NCBI GenBank assembly: GCA_014155875.1
Contig: JACEFZ010027759.1
Span: 47,501-111,500, forward strand
Direction: 5' to 3'
DNA from: Cepaea nemoralis
Taxonomy: Eukaryota; Mollusca; Gastropoda; Stylommatophora; Helicidae
DNA length: 64,000 nucleotides
Every line of letters begins with the position of its first letter. The stretch's first letter is position 1. This document shows positions 9,249 to 20,076 of this stretch, in pieces. Position numbers and translations under genes: made by a program. A model generated the notes under the pieces. The model was not told the origin of the DNA and ran no database searches. It saw only the letters and a list, made by a program, of their open reading frames with translations.

Positions 9249-9704
9249 CTTCTTCTTCTTCTTACAGCATTCCGAGCCATTGAGGTTCTTTGCTGCAGAT
9301 ACAATCCGTCTCCATTCGTCTCTCTGGTTGACCTTCTCTTGCCAGTCGTTGATTCCAAGTGCTTGTAGGTCTGTATATATATTATCTCTCCACCGTCTTC
9401 TTGGTCTACCTCGGGGTCCACGGTCATTTATTTCCTGAGTGTAAGCGAGTTTTGTTTCCCTATTACCTTCCATTCTTTCTATATGCCCCAGCCATTGTAG
9501 TCTATTAGCCTTCATGATACCAGTGATTAGCGGGGACTTAAATAGATCATAAATGTCTTTGTTACTTCTTCCTTTCCACTCTCCCCTTTGTGTATCCCTA
9601 ATGGGTCCAAAGATGCGTCTTAAAACTTTGTTCTCAAAGGTTTGCAACAAGGCTTCATCTCCTTTCGTTGTACTCAGGTTTCAGAGCCATACAGCACAAC
9701 TGGG
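9249..9704 (-). mobile_element. 5'-truncated LINE with (AAG)n tail and 12-bp target-site duplication
   Basis: The minus strand encodes the end of an RT ORF2: LYGSET, then FENKVLRRIFGPIRD, ANRLQWLGHIERMEGN and RGRPRRRWRDNIY, ending at VSAAKNLNGSE. It is followed directly by an (AAG)n tail (9249-9263). The direct repeat AGTTTTATGTTT flanks it (9237-9248 and 9705-9716). The same family is at 25027-25800. RTE-type LINEs are known for very short 3' ends made of such simple repeats; the assignment to RTE is inference. Confidence 0.88.
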
Positions 9705-9784
9705 AGTTTTATGTTTACAATAAATAATTAACCATGTTTCTTTAATCAAACAAGATTCACTGTTCTGGGTATGGTTCAGTAAGG

Positions 9785-9962
9785 TTTAACGTGGATTACC
9801 ATTGTGCCGCCACGGGGATTTTTTTTTTAAAGCTGGATCGAACTGGGGAGCTCAGGTCTATTTTTTCTTTTAAATATCCGCTTCAATGGGATTTCGAATA
9901 TATGCCCATCGGGCTGGCAGGGCAAGCATGCTAGACACAGAACTACCGCAGCTTCCATCGCC
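9785..9962 (-). mobile_element. SINE-A copy (tRNA-headed)
   Basis: On the minus strand a tRNA-like head (GCGGTAGTTCTGTGTCTAGC..., box B-like ATTCGAAATCCC near 9890) leads into the family body (GACCTGAGCTCCCCAGTTCGA). Related copies lie at 33850, 34985, 49595, 59160, 59920 and 62345. Confidence 0.65.
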
Positions 9963-10149
9963 ACTGCACCCAGGACAATGCCAACGGTGCTTCTGTTTGC
10001 TCTTTAGAAAGTCTGTAAGCCTAAAGAGATTAGCAGAATGCCTTTTCCAAACATTATATTCTTCTGATTTGCTATGCTCCTACTCTCACAACATGCAATT
10101 TTTGGTTGTACCACAAATTGAGAATGCCGCTGAAATGGATCTGGTTTGA

Positions 10150-10589
10150 GTCACCAGAGGAACATGACGGCCAGGATGTAATAAATTTCCAAAGAAGCAT
10201 TCCTGACAGGCTGCCATGTTTCCAAAAATGGCGGGGCCACTAGGTGAAGTGTTTACGGTCCCAATGAGAGTACAGGGGAGGAAATTAGGTTTTCAGACCT
10301 CCGACTGAATAATTGTATTTTCCAGAGTCAAAGACCCTCTACTCTTTTAACATAAGTGGTAACATAAATAATGTTACAATTAAAAACATATTAACGCCGA
10401 AGTTAAGGGTTGCTAATATTCAAAAATAAATTGGAGTTACTCTGAGAAAAAAACTAAGATTTAAATGGGAGGATATCATTACATAATTAGTATAGCAAGA
10501 ACCGTTGCGGGATTTGTGGATTTGTAAGTGTTAAGCGTATCACATGTTATAGACCTCAGAGCACGGAGGAGTAAGTGGCCAATTTTTCC
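10150..10589. other. No feature recognised
   Basis: AT-rich sequence without a supported ORF or repeat. Confidence 0.5.
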
Positions 10590-10710
10590 CTTGCGTATCT
10601 AACGACTACAGCTGACAGCTGAAGTGGAACCCTGGTCCCACCGCTCTCATGCCATTGTCATCCTAAGGCCCGAACCATTACACCAACACACCCGCTAAAT
10701 CATGAAACCC
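10590..10710 (-). mobile_element. tRNA-like SINE head (same family as about 19000-19120)
   Basis: On the minus strand AGCGGGTGTGTTGGTGTAAT, then GGTTCGGGCC and CATGAGAGCGGTGGGACCAG, resembles an A box followed by tRNA-like sequence. A related block is at about 19040-19110. The body of the element is not clear. Confidence 0.5.
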
Positions 10711-10730
10711 TGGAGTGGACAGAAGGTGTT

Positions 10731-11040
10731 CGGGGGGGGGGGGGGGGGGGGGATTTTAGGGTTTCCTGGGGGGAGGGGGATTAAGATTATTTCAAGATCG
10801 CATTAATACAAGAATCAGTTACTTGATATAGTTTTTCCCTCTATATTTTATGGTTCTGTACTTCTCGCCCTAATGAAGTTCGTTTTATAACGTTAGTAGA
10901 CCCGCAAAACACGTTTTATGTAGATGTCTAGACTTGTTCTAATATGTGTTATTAAATTTAGCTTCCATTTTTATGTATACTGTGTAAGGGTGGGGGAGGG
11001 GGATTTATAGGGAGGAAAATCGAAGGGGGAGGGGGGGGTG
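10731..11040. repeat. Poly-G tract (10731-10751) and G-rich region
   Basis: An uninterrupted run of about 21 G, followed by GGGGGGAGGGGGA and, at 10985-11040, more G clusters. It could form G-quadruplexes. The run length may be inexact. Confidence 0.85.
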
Positions 11041-11327
11041 ACGTTTTGAACATATGGTAAAGGGGGCACGGGCCACAAAATGTTGAGAACCACTGGTCTA
11101 TGAGGTCTCACCGTGGTGGAGCAGAAGACCACCTGGTTACAGTCACTGTGAACCTGGGCGAAAGTCTCTTTCATTGAACATGGGTCGGTTGGTCATACGA
11201 CAATGTGTAAGCATAAACTAGCCTAAAATGCAATAGTGTGCTCAGAGTAATTCTGACCTCACTGTTGGAACCTGGATCCGGGAAGCGACAAGTGGAAGAG
11301 AAGCTGCAGGGCACCTCCGAGTCCCCC

Positions 11328-11328
11328 C

Positions 11329-11411
<83 letters not shown>
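11328..11411. repeat. (CT)n microsatellite
   Basis: Nearly pure (CT)n with one G interruption. It lies upstream of the GPCR exon, presumably in its last intron. Confidence 0.95.
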
Positions 11412-11413
<2 letters not shown>

Positions 11414-11535
11414 TTTTGGCTAGGTTCGTGGAGACAATGTATCTATTTGTACTGCTGAGCACGGCAATAGGTCGCATACGACGAAGAAGGGTAGTTCTAT
11501 GCGTTCAGACAAGTGTTCCGTGCATTCGTTTTGTG

Positions 11536-11663
<128 letters not shown>

Positions 11664-11802
11664 ACGATTTGGGACGAAACTTTTGATTTTGTTTGTTTCT
11701 TGTCCTTGTGTGTCGAGCTCTCTAACTACGCATTACGCTAGTTTGTGATGTATAGGCGTGTCTTTTCTAATGAAGTCATAATTTTTCTTTATCACTGTGC
11801 AG

Positions 11803-12324
11803 GTGTTAATCAGTATCCTGGTGACCGGACTACAGAAGCCCACAGTCACCCTGACACAGCCGGTGCGATCTGAGGCATATGTAGAGCTGTCATGCGACAT
11901 AACTCTTCCAGGCCTGGCCTCATTCCTGGCTTACAATCTTACCCTGGTCCTCCTCTGCTCCGTGTTTGCGTTCAAGACCCGGAAGCTACCGGACAACTTT
12001 AATGAATCTCGCTTCATGTCCATGTGCGTGATGACAACGCTGGTCATCTGGATGGCTTTTATCCCCACTTTCCTCACCTCCAGTCGCCAGTACATGAAGA
12101 CACTGCTGTTAACTTTGGCGCTACTTCTCAACCACTCAGTGGCGCTGGTGTTTCTCTTTATTTCAAAGCTCTACGCCGTCATCTGTCTGACGGACGAGAC
12201 CGAGGAAACAAATAGTATTGGAAGAGCAAACGGAACTCCACGATACCGCACCAGCAACTGCCACATTTATAACAGTTCTATCAACGTCAGCATGAACCAA
12301 GTTGGCCCGCAGGAACAAACATAG
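11803..12324 (+). CDS. Last coding exon of a metabotropic glutamate-type class C GPCR
   Basis: The splice acceptor TTTTTCTTTATCACTGTGCAG ends at 11802 and the exon opens in phase 0 (VLISILVTG). It encodes 173 residues to a TAG at 12322. Features of the class C seven-helix domain appear in order: the end of TM4; extracellular loop 2 with the conserved Cys (LSCDIT); TM5 (LAYNLTLVLLCSVFAF); intracellular loop 3 KTRKLPDNFNESRF, a hallmark of metabotropic glutamate receptors; TM6 (LVIWMAFIPTFLT); TM7 (LLLNHSVALVFLFISKLY). The usual PKxY motif at the end of TM7 reads SKLY here. A short Ser/Asn-rich cytoplasmic tail follows. The receptor would act at the plasma membrane through G proteins; the ligand cannot be inferred. 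Upstream exons are not visible in the window. I assign no symbol because paralogues are many. Confidence 0.9.
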   Translation: MLISILVTGLQKPTVTLTQPVRSEAYVELSCDITLPGLASFLAYNLTLVLLCSVFAFKTRKLPDNFNESRFMSMCVMTTLVIWMAFIPTFLTSSRQYMKTLLLTLALLLNHSVALVFLFISKLYAVICLTDETEETNSIGRANGTPRYRTSNCHIYNSSINVSMNQVGPQEQT

Positions 12325-12745
12325 TCCTGTTGACAGAAGAAGAATCTAGACTATAATATTGAAACGTTTGGAGTGTTTCTTCTTATATCTGCAGGATCTG
12401 CTATCCAAACCAATTGTTTAGCTGGCCTCTTCATGCATCACATTCGAAGCGAAACCGGCGGACCACATGCTTTAACGGAATGTCCCGAAGCTCATTCATC
12501 GTTTTTGCTGGTATCTGATGAGGCCTCTGCGTCAAAGCGTCGGGTATTTTTATACACTTGCTAATTCCACAAGACCAGTTTTACTTTCGATATATTTACA
12601 TTGTAGCTCTAGCGTTTTTCGGTATAGACTAAATACTGATTCTTGAAATCGCGATTTGTGTTTAACTTTGGAGAATGTTCGCGCATGTATGGAATTGATG
12701 TGCGCTGATGTGAGCTGATGAGGGCGTTAAATACCAAGAGTGTTT
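12325..12745 (+). other. Probable 3' UTR or flank of the GPCR gene
   Basis: No ORF or repeat is recognised and no AATAAA is seen before the LINE tail at about 12750, so the polyadenylation site is not located. Confidence 0.4.
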
Positions 12746-12749
12746 TGTT

Positions 12750-13430
12750 GTTTGTCCATCAAGAATGATGATGACCATTCATTTCATCCAGTGGGGTTGA
12801 AATTATGGAGCCATGAGTTCTAAGATGGCTGATAAGGCCTATTTTGGCTCGAAATGTTCTTTGACAATGTGGACAAAGAATGCTTGACGTTTCTGGAGGA
12901 GGATTTTCTGCGTGGTTTCTCTGTTCTGTCTTTTCTTCACAGCTCTTGCAGTCCTGGTTGCCTCACAAGTGACTGCACCCTTGCGTAATGATGCACGCCG
13001 CGAATTTCAGTCTCTGGCTGCAGTCTCCCAGGTGTCATGATGAATTCCAAAAGCATTCAGTGAGATTTTCAGTGACTTTAAAGCGTTTCCTCTGGCCACC
13101 TTGGGAGCGTTTACCACAATGCAACTCGCCGTAAAAAATTCATTTAGGAAGCCTGTGATCTGGCATGCGAGTCAAGTGACCAGCCCAGCGAATCTGATTC
13201 TTCATTAGTATAGTGTGGATACTGGGCATGGACGCTCTTTCTTGGACTTCAGTGTCTGGAATCTTGTCTTGCCATGTAATCTTCAGTAACTTCCTAAGGC
13301 AGACTGTGTGGAAGTGGTTTAATTTCCTAGAGTGTCGCTGATAAACAGTCCAGGTTTCACAAAGCATAAAGCAGTGTGGATAATACAACTGCTTTGTAGA
13401 CTTTCAGCTTTAAATACCAGGAGTAATACT
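12750..13430 (-). pseudogene. LINE ORF2 C-terminus with C2H2 zinc finger
   Basis: The minus strand reads CETWTVYQRHSRKLNHFHTV, LRKLLKITWQDKIPDTEV, IRWAGHLTRMPDHRLPK and then, after stops, a C-terminal finger CPHCQRTFRAKIGLISHLRTH-like segment at about 12830-12890. This is the known C-terminal layout of one invertebrate endonuclease-RT LINE family. A second, more decayed copy is at 32250-32735, with the same 3' end (GATGAAATGAATGGTCATC). Confidence 0.8.
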
Positions 13431-13986
13431 GGCAGGAAAGAAGACTCGTACACGACAGATTAACACTACGGGAAGCCAATCGCACCCTGTGGAGAAGTCA
13501 CGAGATGCCTGGATCACCGACTTGACGCCATTCACCTAGGAAAATCTTCAGAAATCGTATCTGGAATGTTAGAACTGTACATGCATTGGGGAAAACAGCA
13601 CAAGTGAAATTAAATATACGATTGACAGGTTCTGATTATATAAAATAAGAGCCACCAAAATGTTTCTAAACACAGACGAAACAGTGCTATATTCAGGCCA
13701 TACAGAATAAAATATTCCTCGCATTGAAGAAGTTGTCAGTATGTTATCTAAAGAGGCAGAGAAAGCCACTAATATACTGGGAAGTTGTGCATTGTCGAAT
13801 AATAACAACACATTTTAGAACCTCACAAATAATGAAAGTGATCCAGTGTGGCCATCAGCATACTTCCGCTTCTCCTTCTTACGCATTCAGATGTCACAAC
13901 TGAATGTACCCAAAGAAAGCAGCAGCCAACTTGAGCCTGTTGTCTTCTCCATAGAGTTTGTGCAACCAGCATATTATATTGCCGAA
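13430..13986. other. No clear feature
   Basis: There is no supported gene. The last 150 bases may be a remnant of the pol start of the LTR element to the right, but no RT motif can be read. Confidence 0.4.
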
Positions 13987-15603
13987 TCAGCTAAAGAGGA
14001 CTTTTCTATGAAATGTTAAAGTACTACACGTAATCACAGATTCATTTGGATTCACAAATTCCTTTCTAAGACCGATAAGAGTGCTTCGACTGTCAAGTAA
14101 ACATTGGCATGGTATTTCATTGACCAGTGCATTGTGGAACACCAAATTGCATCTGGAGGCTAATGCTGCATTTGCACTCTCAGTGGAGAATGGCACTGTG
14201 TGTCCACATTCTAATTTTCCGTCTGCATGAAATTGGTGACATCGCTCACAACTGTCAAAGCTTAAAATATCGTTTACACAACAAACATCTTCAGATTGGT
14301 TAAAAGGTAATTCATTCTCGACCTCGCATTCAGTCTCACTCCCACTATCAGAAGATGTATCAATTAACATTGCACTGTTGGCCTTCATTCTTTGACGGCC
14401 TAGGCATTTACTGGAATAATGCCCGTAGCTAGCACAGAAAAAACATTTAACCGCACGCCTGTATGCATTTCTCTTGTTTTGTTGTTTCTTAATGACCATC
14501 TCAAGATGTGTCGGATAGTTCGGTGATTTATCACACATAGCGTAAGTATCATGAAAAAGTTGGCAATACATACATTTAGGCAATTTTTGATCTTTCTTGT
14601 CGACTCTCTGAAATGGTTTTTTATTGCTACGATAACTTTTAGGTTGGTCCTTAACAAAAGAGACTATTTCAGAGTCGATGTTTGATGTTTTAAAAACTTC
14701 CCTATTCGAGGAAAAATATGCGGAGCCTTTCTTCTCGAATTGTTGTATTGTTTCGATGTCTGACTGCTGAAGGAACTTAGCGAAAGGAGTTGGGACTGTG
14801 GATATAACTTTATCCATGGCTATTAAATTTTTAAGTTTTTCAAAGTCCTTTCCTATTTTTGCTGCATTAAGCCATCTATTCAGCACACTTTGGACATTCG
14901 AGACATAATCGATGAAGGTCTCACTTGGTTTAGGTTTTAAGTTAGAAAATTGGACTTGATACCCAGGGGCATCAAGTAAAAAATGTTGCATTACCCTATC
15001 GTGAATGTACTGATAGTTAGATCTAAGATCAGTTGGTATTGATTCAATCACTTTAAGGGGCTCCCCACTGAGGTTTTTCATGTAGATCATGGCCCACATA
15101 TCGATTGGTACTTGATGGTATTTAAGCTGATATTCGACATTTTCTGTCCAGGCTGACATGGAATCTTCTTTACAGAATGGCTTAATAATATGTTTGTATT
15201 TATTAAGTTTATTCTCTTCTTGCTGACTCTTTAGTTTTGTAGCGGAGATCTCTAAGTGTGAATCTACTTCCATACCTTTCATCTTTAACTGTGTCTCTGA
15301 TTCAATCTGTATTTGTTTTTCTTTCACTCTTGCCATTTCATCTATCTCTCTTTGCTTCAACTCTCTCTCCTGATCTAATTGTTTTTGCTTTAATTCTAAT
15401 TCTTTTTGTTTAATCTCTAATTCCTTCTGTTTAGTTTCTTCAGCTAATTGTGCCATCTCTTTTTGGTGTTGTCTCTCTCGTGCACGTTCATCTCTATCAG
15501 CATCTTTTGCTTCCCTAAATTTTTGATCAGCATATTGCTCTAATTCCTTTCCGGTGTATCCTAATTCCTTGCCTGCTTGTATGCAATCAGCTAAAGTTGA
15601 CAT
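13987..15603 (-). CDS. LTR-retrotransposon gag with broken protease start
   Basis: An intact 538-residue frame. Residues about 40-135 are a long charged coiled coil (KQKELEIKQKELELKQKQL). Residues about 140-330 resemble the capsid/SCAN-like gag of Gypsy-type elements (DMWAMIYMKNLSGEPLKVIE, then FIDYVSNVQSVLNRWLNAA). A zinc knuckle CFFCASYGHYSSKC (CX2CX4HX4C) lies near residue 390, preceded by a second Cys/His cluster (CMYCQLFHDTYAMC). Near residue 505, CQCLLDSRSTLI corresponds to the retropepsin active site, but the D-[ST]-G triad reads D-S-R, so the protease would be inactive; the frame then stops. No integrase or RT follows. Gag forms the particle that packages element RNA. The Met at 15603 is the first in the frame, about 1.1 kb downstream of the primer-binding site. 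Confidence 0.85.
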   Translation of the reverse strand: MSTLADCIQAGKELGYTGKELEQYADQKFREAKDADRDERARERQHQKEMAQLAEETKQKELEIKQKELELKQKQLDQERELKQREIDEMARVKEKQIQIESETQLKMKGMEVDSHLEISATKLKSQQEENKLNKYKHIIKPFCKEDSMSAWTENVEYQLKYHQVPIDMWAMIYMKNLSGEPLKVIESIPTDLRSNYQYIHDRVMQHFLLDAPGYQVQFSNLKPKPSETFIDYVSNVQSVLNRWLNAAKIGKDFEKLKNLIAMDKVISTVPTPFAKFLQQSDIETIQQFEKKGSAYFSSNREVFKTSNIDSEIVSFVKDQPKSYRSNKKPFQRVDKKDQKLPKCMYCQLFHDTYAMCDKSPNYPTHLEMVIKKQQNKRNAYRRAVKCFFCASYGHYSSKCLGRQRMKANSAMLIDTSSDSGSETECEVENELPFNQSEDVCCVNDILSFDSCERCHQFHADGKLECGHTVPFSTESANAALASRCNLVFHNALVNEIPCQCLLDSRSTLIGLRKEFVNPNESVITCSTLTFHRKVLFS

Positions 15604-16686
15604 GGTGTTAGATAATTAGCTAGAGTTGACAGGCAGTTCGTTATTTACTCAGGTATATTCGATATGTTAAGATTTTAAATGCCTTTGTATAAAAAATTAT
15701 ATTAGGTTATACCCTGAAAAAGAGATGCATTATTAATCATATTGCATTCACAAATAATTTGGGTATACTCATCTTAACAATCAGGAACAATCAGGTACAA
15801 TCGTTTGGCACCTCGACACACACCTTGCGTTACTCCTCTAAACAGCTCTTGTTATATCTGGTTTATTAGAGCATCAATAATTAACCATTTGCAAACGACA
15901 TATGAATTTAGACATTTGTTTGAAATTTACAATTACATGCCCCCGGACAACACAATGTGGTATGGTTGATAGTGACTGTCACTGTCCTGTCTTCGTTCTA
16001 ATATCTTCTGCTTTCCTTAACTAACTGCTGTTTAATCTATGATAGTGCTGTGCAGACCGAATCCTATTTGCATAAAGAAAGTAGTGCCATCGTGACGGTA
16101 GAAAATAGAATATGTCCACAAATAAATAAATAAATGCTTTAAAATAAATATAACGGAAATAATAATGTTCAAATTATTAAATATATTCAATAAATAGCTT
16201 GTATAAACAAATAATACTCATTATAATTCAAAGATTCAGGCGAGCAGTGGCTTGGCGATTTGTAAACAATCCGTCGCTGATTGTCAATGGCGTGGGATAG
16301 CTGTGGGTCAACCGTGACACGTCACAGGCGCAGCGCTATTCTTAGATTGAAAAATCGATATTGTCGCCGGCTCATTTCTTAGTGTATTGCTCCGCCGTGA
16401 ATCATGTTTCATAAATACTCATAAATAAACAAATAATTGTAGAAATAAATGATACAAAATTATAATAATGGTACTTACAAATCAGAAGGAAACATGTTCA
16501 TAAAGCACAAAACATTTCAATAGGTATAAATAAATGGTAATCGGTCACGATGGGCACAGTTCGCATCATGTTCTAGTCTGCACACGCCATTTTACACTAA
16601 CACAAATTAAACCCTGTGATTAACTGGCAGTAAAGCTATTTTAGAGCCGTGGGTGAGTGTTTTAGCTTGACCACATGTCCAAGCTA
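15604..16686 (-). other. Leader between primer-binding site and gag
   Basis: About 1.1 kb, AT-rich, without a recognisable ORF. It is unusually long for a leader, so it may include an insertion that I could not delimit. Confidence 0.45.
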
Positions 16687-16700
16687 CACTTCTGACACCA
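16687..16700 (-). promoter_or_regulatory. Primer-binding site (tRNA-Leu type)
   Basis: On the minus strand TGGTGTCAGAAGTG. TGGTGTCAG is complementary to a tRNA 3' end CTGACACCA, as used by many Gypsy-type elements. It lies 14 bases inside the LTR end. Confidence 0.75.
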
Positions 16701-16714
16701 CTTTTATCCTAGCC

Positions 16715-17336
16715 TGTCATCAAGCGATGCTACAGGCATTCAGGGATAAACTTCTCTCGCACCACACAAAAAGATTTGTCAGTCGTACGAGAGGAATTGA
16801 TTACACATTTTATTGCCACTGGCTCTTACAATACATAAATGCACAAAACTGTCTCTAATGAATCACACATGAATACACAGAACTTCCTATCTCTAGTCGT
16901 CCCTAGCCCTACTGCTAAATCTATCTATTCACTTAAAGAAAGACGAATCGACTCTAAGCGATGTGTCCGCTACGAAGTCCGTCCCCTGTCTGACAATCCT
17001 CCGCGTCCTGATTACACAGCACGCGGAGGGTCTTCATGCGCACTTCGGCTTTTGCGTGCTACATCATTCCACACGCTTAGAGTAGTAAGCCTACTCTTGA
17101 GTTCTATTCCAAGTTCTTGGTGTCTATCACGTTGAGGTGACTACACCGTGAACAGAGTGCTTACCCTCTGGTTGACACTTACGTGTCTCATGAGAGAACT
17201 GTTGATAGTTCTCCTCCCTATCTACTCCCTACACCTACCCTGCCCTCTTGTTGGGGCACTGGGTTACCTCTAATCTACTTGAGGTAGACCATTCATTCAG
17301 GGTGGTCTTCCCTCCTATATATTCTAGTCTATGACA
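16715..17336 (-). mobile_element. 5' LTR, 622 bp
   Basis: Bounded by the inverted hexamers TGTCAT (16715) and ATGACA (17331-17336). On the minus strand it contains an AATAAA signal (about 16814-16809) and ends next to the primer-binding site. A GC-rich hairpin (arms 16998-17006 and 17021-17029) lies in its middle. I see no matching 3' LTR in the window, so the element is truncated or rearranged left of 13987. Confidence 0.75.
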
Positions 17337-17339
17337 GGT

Positions 17340-17915
17340 AATATCAGCATTTTGATGGGTGACATGAGTGCCGAGATAGGATCGGAAAAGACGGGTTACA
17401 AATTAATCATGGGGAGGAACAGACCTGGGGTATTGAACGAAAATAAAAAAAAGAGAATTATTCTAGTTTTGAGCAGTGATTCATAGCATAGAACTTGGGA
17501 TCGTCGGAATACGCAAACCTCCCTGCCTCTTCAAGGCGGAGACATACCAGATGAGAGGGCAACATATGAAGACATTAAATGTTGAGGTCTTCACAGGGGA
17601 TAATTAACAGATACACTTGAAATTTAACACACATAGAAAGAATTAAGGGCATAGATGAATAATATGTGAAGAAACTGGACGGAAATGCCAGAGATAGCAA
17701 CATTTTAGATCCATGGACAGAAACAGCTGTATGGTCGACCATTCTTCAACCACTCGTGCACAAATCAAGAAGCAGACGATATAGCACTATAATGATGTTT
17801 ACTTCATAGATGGCAACGGGTCTTTAGATCCATGGGCACAAACATATTCCATTGTGGTGTGTTCAGGTAGATTATAGACCTGACTAATGATGACACTTTT
17901 TTAGGAGTGTCTCGT
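17340..17915. other. No feature recognised
   Basis: No ORF, tandem repeat or known element was identified. Two related sentences (TTTTAGATCCATGGACAGAA near 17702 and TTTAGATCCATGGGCACAAA near 17821) suggest an old local duplication. Confidence 0.4.
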
Positions 17916-17917
17916 TG

Positions 17918-17990
17918 GCCATGATTTGAAGCACACTTAATCGTGCAGCGTCATGTGAAGGTGGCAGGTTCGAATCCCGATGTGCTAACT
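17918..17990 (+). mobile_element. tRNA-like SINE head
   Basis: GGCAGGTTCGAATCCCGATG contains a perfect box B (GGTTCGAATCC), with an A-box-like GTTGGCCATGATTTGAAG about 50 bases upstream. The stems do not pair as a normal tRNA, so a SINE head is more likely than a functional gene. Confidence 0.45.
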
Positions 17991-18429
17991 ATAGCTTTCA
18001 ATTTGCATGTTATCGGATGTATCCTCCAATATCTACTTCATTCTCCCGCTTCTACGAGTGCCAATCAATACGAGTGAGTTTGTTTATGAGCTCACAGAAA
18101 CATGTTTCATCAAACTTCAACTACTCGCACCCAAGACAAGAAGCCCATAACAAGCGTGTTCGCTTGGGCATAGACATACACCTACAGTGGATGGCGGCAG
18201 CTTGTTACAATTATGAACAGAAACAACTGCAAGACTGGCGATTCTTCAGATACAAATACCCAGGTCAAGAAAGTGACCACAACCACGGTCACCGGAGCAG
18301 AGACAGATGACACTACACATCTGTTGGCGTCATTGGCAGACAGTTATAGTGAACAATGGCATAGGTTTGACCTGCCACAGAATAATTGGCCGGTGATTAG
18401 TACTTTTGTAAATATTAAAACAATGACGT

Positions 18430-18900
18430 TATATTAATGTTATTGCTTGTGTCGCACGAATAGCACAATAAACAGCATTTTGCCAACGCCGGTGATTTCA
18501 CCAGACCACTGCGGTGGGAAAGCGAGATGGTGTCTTTAAAAAAAAACAATACAGTGCCATAAATGGTTGAAATGGTACAACAATATTAATAAAAGAATAA
18601 CAGAAAGAGACAAAACAGTGACAGGTGCACAACTTATCATTAAAGGGTGGAAACAGTTCCACAGCATGAACATCCTGTGGGTATGTGAAGTGTTAAAAAT
18701 TAAATGTTTGCATATCTTTTACAGGACATCACTGTCAACATAAGCATCTTTCAGCTGATTGTTGATTTCTTAGCAAGATTACGCTCAGTAGTTTGCCATT
18801 GCTTTCTGAGCGACCGGCTCACATACCCCGTAAGTTACCGACGCGATTCGAACTACTGCTGATTCTCACCGTCGTCACGTTACTTACGAGAGTATACAAG
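18430..18900 (-). mobile_element. Repeat block ending in a SINE-B copy
   Basis: 18430-18700 (TAGCACAATAAACAGCATTTTG...) recurs at 19460-19630. Both blocks end in the SINE-B body (CAGTAGTTTGCCATTGCTTTCTGAGCGACCGG at 18787-18819, in pieces). The two blocks are diverged copies of one composite repeat about 1 kb apart. Confidence 0.6.
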
Positions 18901-18999
18901 ATTACGGAGAAAAGTCGCTAACCTCTAGGTCAGGAAGCCGTGCATGTGAAGTGTTAAAGCCATCACATTTCTGTGGGCCTGAGTGTATGGAGGGTTAGC

Positions 19000-19320
19000 T
19001 GGCAGTTTATTGTTCCCCCGTTGCGAATGACAAGAGTTGCCATCGACTTCTTGTCGGACCGCGCTCATGCCACTGTCGGGGTACCATCCCAAACGTTGTA
19101 CCAACGTACCCGCTTTGGTTGGACATCCTACAAGATAATTGGAGGTTGATGAATAAACCGCTGCATGTCCTTTTACAGGACGTTGTAATCAGCCCCAGCA
19201 TTTTTTGGCCGTTTATAATTTTCTATACAATTTAACGTTCAGTAGTTTGCCACTGCTTTCCGAACGGCCGAAGCTCATAACATTGTGAAAATCAACGTAA
19301 AGCGGTCTGCGTCCAAACTG
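19000..19320 (-). mobile_element. tRNA-like SINE head followed by a SINE-B body
   Basis: 19000-19120 matches the tRNA-like block at 10590-10710 on the minus strand. 19165-19320 is SINE-B (CAGTAGTTTGCCACTGCTTT). Confidence 0.55.
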
Positions 19321-19429
19321 CTGACTTACTGACTTAGAACCCGGTATGTTGTAATTGTGAAACAACGTTCACTAATCCTAATCCACAGACACCGACCGGT
19401 AAAGAATATCTTTGTACACAGTTTAACAT

Positions 19430-19860
19430 TAGCGCTATACATGTATTTATGTTTTTGCTGGCATCGCAAAATAGCACAATTAACAGCATTTTGACAAGGC
19501 GTTTCCGGAGAAGAGTCGGAGGGAAAGAGCAAGAGAGTTTCCTGAAAAAAAGTCGACACAATCAAGAATGACCCAGATGGTAAAATAAAATGAATAATAG
19601 AATGCCACAAAACGGTTAAAAAGTTAGTTGCATATCCTTTACATGACGTCGCAGTCAATCCGAGCATTTTTTGGCTGTTTGTGATTTCTTGGCAAGCTTA
19701 CGTTCAGTAATTTGCCATTGCTTTCTGAACGACCGGCACCCACACCATTTTATGAAAAACACAACGCAAGGCGATCTGCTACCAAATCTCCCGCAGCTGT
19801 GTTTCGAACAGCGGCATGTGGGATTATGAACTGCGTCCGTAACCCCTTTGCCACAGTGAC
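19430..19860 (-). mobile_element. Second copy of the composite repeat with full SINE-B
   Basis: It shares the 18430 block and then a SINE-B copy (19620-19860) whose minus-strand head reads GTTCGAAAC near 19805 and whose 3' end is GGATATGCAACTAAC. Confidence 0.6.
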
Positions 19861-20076
19861 AGATGGAAACTGCTTCAGCACGGGATAACAGAATTATGAC
19901 AGTGCGGAATGTATAAATACTATGAACAACAAAGAAATATACAGGTATTCATTGCACAATAAATAAGAGCATGCTAGCCAGTGTGTTGACGAGGCCCAAC
20001 AGGGGAAATAAAGAATACATTATAACCTCTTGTGTTTGTAAGGACAACTAAAGACAGCGGGTGTGAGACTGGGTAT

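Noticed and set aside
11797..11802. Start codon for the GPCR frame
   Set aside because: These bases are the end of the intron (GTGCAG). The exon begins at 11803 and is not the start of the gene.
17918..17990. Functional tRNA gene
   Set aside because: Box B is perfect, but the arms do not fold into a convincing cloverleaf. SINE heads of this kind are common in the window.
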